Below the pieces are notes generated by a model. That model saw only the letters and a list, made by a program, of their open reading frames with translations. It was not told where the DNA came from and searched no databases. From IMG/VR virus record IMGVR_UViG_3300020174_000077, positions 1-24,194 of that record: a stretch of 24,194 nt of DNA. One strand, written 5' to 3'. The stretch is from a virus. The stretch's first letter is position 1; every line of letters starts with the position of its first letter. Of the stretch, positions 22,546 to 24,194 are shown piece by piece. The position numbers were made by a program, and so were the translations under genes.

Positions 22546-23878
22546 TTCTACTTCCCAAATCTTTCAACAAACCATTTTTAATTATTTCCGCACGTATAAC
22601 GTGCCTTTCACTTGAAATTGTATGATGTATTGCTGATATTAAATAATTTCCTGATATTAAAGGATCAAAGACATCATCTATATCTGTTTCATCACCCAAC
22701 TTAGTTTTTGCTGCAGGATAATTTATACTTATCAACATACCCACTTCAATGTCTGTTCTACCGGGTATTGTAACTTCAAATTTAAACTGATTAAAAGAAT
22801 TTAAATACATTCTTCTAAATAAAACTTTATCTGAATGATCTTCTGAGGTAAGTCCGTAACCATTATAAAGACCAGAATTATATGAAACAAATTGTGTTTC
22901 TTTTGATGGTTGAATAAAAACATCTCCTGGAATAGGATTGCCTGAATCTGTTTTAGTAAATGCGGACAAACCTGTTCTAGCATCAAATAAAACTTCTGAT
23001 ACTTTTTTACTAAAAATATCATAACCACGTACCACACTACCATAATATCCGCTGTCCTGACCATCTATAACATCTAAAACTTTTGGTATTGAAATTTCTT
23101 CTATTCTTGTCATAGCAGGTAGAAAGTTATTGCCGTATTTTTTAGGATTGAATCTAGGAACAGTATCAGGAACTAACTCATATACATATTCGTCAAATAC
23201 ACCTCTGTTCTCTCTTTGATCGTGTATCAATGCCTCTAAACTTGCAAAGTAAAATCCTTTGTTTGATTCATAAAACATCACCGTGCCCACGCTACCAGCA
23301 TTACCTCTAACTCTTTTTCCTATAAAGGTTATATTTTTTAATGGGCTCCAATAACAAGATGTATATGTTATTTCACTGGCATGAGGAGTATCATATATTA
23401 TCAAACCTGAAAGTCTATCATCATTCAGCGTTCTTTTTGATTGTATTTTTTCAAACATCTGAGTAGCTAATTTATCTGTAGTACCTGAGAATGTTTGAGA
23501 TAATACTATACCGTTATCTATATATGCTTCTAATGACATAAAATTCAAAGCATAGAATTGTGACCTATCATTGTTTAACTTTCTATCTGTGATAGAATAA
23601 ACTTGAAAAGTTTTTTCAATTAAATTTGCAGGATTATCATCGAGTGTAGGCGTTCTAAACTTCACATAAAGTAACTCAGTTCCAATCATAGGAAGTTCTG
23701 TTATTACATTTGCCGAATCACTAATTACAACATCACCATGTAGAGTAGGTGAGAACACATCCTCATAAAGATTAAACTCTATGAAAAAGTTTGAAATATC
23801 TAAAATGGTTTCGCCTGAAAGTAGAGAAATTTCCTCTACAATTACATCACCCGCAAATTGTAAACTTTCTTCTTCCAT
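22532..23878 (-). CDS. 27: baseplate hub protein gp27-like
   Basis: A 448-residue protein (T4 gp27: 391). The N-terminal half has FIEFNLYEDVFSPTLHGDVV, then DSANVITELPMIGTELLYVK, the tube-like domain of hub proteins, followed by KTFQVYSITDRKLNNDRSQF. The second half contains SCYWSPLKNITFIGKRVRGN and ends with FEVTIPGRTDIEVGMLISIN, then SGNYLISAIHHTISSERHVI and RAEIIKNGL. This matches the layout of gp27, whose C-terminal barrel holds a [20 protein letters not shown] segment. Gp27 trimers form the central cylinder between the tail tube and the gp5 spike. Gene order (gp53, hub, gp5) supports the call. Its ATG is fused to the gp53 stop codon (TAATG). Overall similarity to T4 gp27 is weak, so structural prediction would settle it. 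Confidence 0.78.
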   Translation of the reverse strand: MEEESLQFAGDVIVEEISLLSGETILDISNFFIEFNLYEDVFSPTLHGDVVISDSANVITELPMIGTELLYVKFRTPTLDDNPANLIEKTFQVYSITDRKLNNDRSQFYALNFMSLEAYIDNGIVLSQTFSGTTDKLATQMFEKIQSKRTLNDDRLSGLIIYDTPHASEITYTSCYWSPLKNITFIGKRVRGNAGSVGTVMFYESNKGFYFASLEALIHDQRENRGVFDEYVYELVPDTVPRFNPKKYGNNFLPAMTRIEEISIPKVLDVIDGQDSGYYGSVVRGYDIFSKKVSEVLFDARTGLSAFTKTDSGNPIPGDVFIQPSKETQFVSYNSGLYNGYGLTSEDHSDKVLFRRMYLNSFNQFKFEVTIPGRTDIEVGMLISINYPAAKTKLGDETDIDDVFDPLISGNYLISAIHHTISSERHVIRAEIIKNGLLKDLGSRNDST

Positions 23879-24194
23879 TATCTACCTGCTAGTGATTTAT
23901 AGGCCTTTACGAAATCCTTTAGGTATTCACTTCTTAATACAAGTTTTACCCTTTTCTTTTCATTTAGTTCAAACTCATATTGATAATTAGATATTCCTTC
24001 TATACTGCTGTCATTAGGATCGTAATCAACAATGAGTTTTTTACCTGATGATTGCCTATAGTGGTGAATCAAACCTGTTGAGTTTGCTCCATATTTGTTA
24101 ATACATAGCTGCTCCAATTCTCTATCAGGAATAGGCCATTCATCAAAAGGATCAATAATTTCATTTACTAGATACAAAACCCAATGGTATCTAG
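23878..24194 (-). CDS. 53: baseplate wedge protein gp53 (5' end outside window)
   Basis: The reading frame is open from the right edge of the window down to a TAA at 23878-23880, so the visible 104 residues are the C-terminal half of a longer protein (T4 gp53: 196). The motif YHWVLYLVNEIIDPFDEWP at the edge matches LYWVLLMCNDNYDPYYGWIT of T4 gp53. The C-terminal EYLKDFVKAYKSL corresponds to the terminal helix FMNDLIRIMEKSY of T4. A TTG at 24177 is in frame but internal, since the conserved YHWV block lies upstream of it. Gp53 clamps gp6 and gp25 in the inner baseplate. Its stop codon overlaps the start codon of the hub gene. Confidence 0.82.
   Translation of the reverse strand, partial: RYHWVLYLVNEIIDPFDEWPIPDRELEQLCINKYGANSTGLIHHYRQSSGKKLIVDYDPNDSSIEGISNYQYEFELNEKKRVKLVLRSEYLKDFVKAYKSLAGR

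Overview
The window is a piece of a T4-like contractile-tailed phage genome. From base 3786 to the right edge, 12 genes lie head to tail on the minus strand and encode the baseplate and tail-fibre/appendage module. In transcription order (right to left) they are: gp53 (partial, runs off the window), a gp27-like hub protein, gp5 spike/hub, an unassigned 199-aa protein, gp25, gp6, a gp7-like wedge protein, a 157-aa virion-type protein, gp8, a 2348-aa DUF4815-type appendage protein, a 76-aa coiled-coil protein, and two fibre-like proteins. The assignments rest on family motifs read by eye (EPR and GGNLRGLLFEN in gp25, the AYNTHYN region of gp6, the GEIVYVENR tail of gp8, the OB fold and HxH tip of gp5). 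AT-rich coding, this gene content and the giant DUF4815 protein point to a marine T4-like myovirus of the cyanophage/pelagiphage kind. The host cannot be read from the sequence.

The left 3.7 kb is different. Three plus-strand genes (two homologous GT-A-type glycosyltransferases, the first cut by the window edge, and a divergent methyltransferase-like protein) converge on three minus-strand genes (a coiled-coil protein, a third glycosyltransferase and a 2OG-Fe(II) oxygenase-like protein). The minus-strand trio has its own promoter: a perfect sigma70 consensus TTGACA-N17-TATAAT, whose -35 box overlaps the stop codon of the last fibre gene. Two promoter regimes therefore probably meet here: phage late transcription for the virion genes and host-type transcription for the enzyme trio. 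The two adjacent homologous glycosyltransferases differ sharply in base composition (about 43% against 26% GC by hand count), which suggests separate acquisition.

Packing is extreme: nearly every minus-strand junction is an overlap, a TAATG stop/start fusion, or a gap of under 60 bases. No stretch over 300 bases lacks a gene, and I see no RNA gene, insertion sequence or CRISPR array. The most distinctive structural signal is a small beta-type repeat module (core GxGY, followed by PT-(V/I)-T-I and a Gly/Thr/Ala-rich stretch) present in several copies in three unrelated virion proteins: the gp7-like protein, gp8 and the DUF4815 giant. The gp7-like protein also carries a separate internal duplication and a repetitive C-terminal extension absent from T4 gp7. 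Taken together the window encodes the spike, hub and wedges of the baseplate, its peripheral appendages, and next to them an enzyme cassette that could glycosylate or otherwise modify virion or host surface molecules; that last role is inference.
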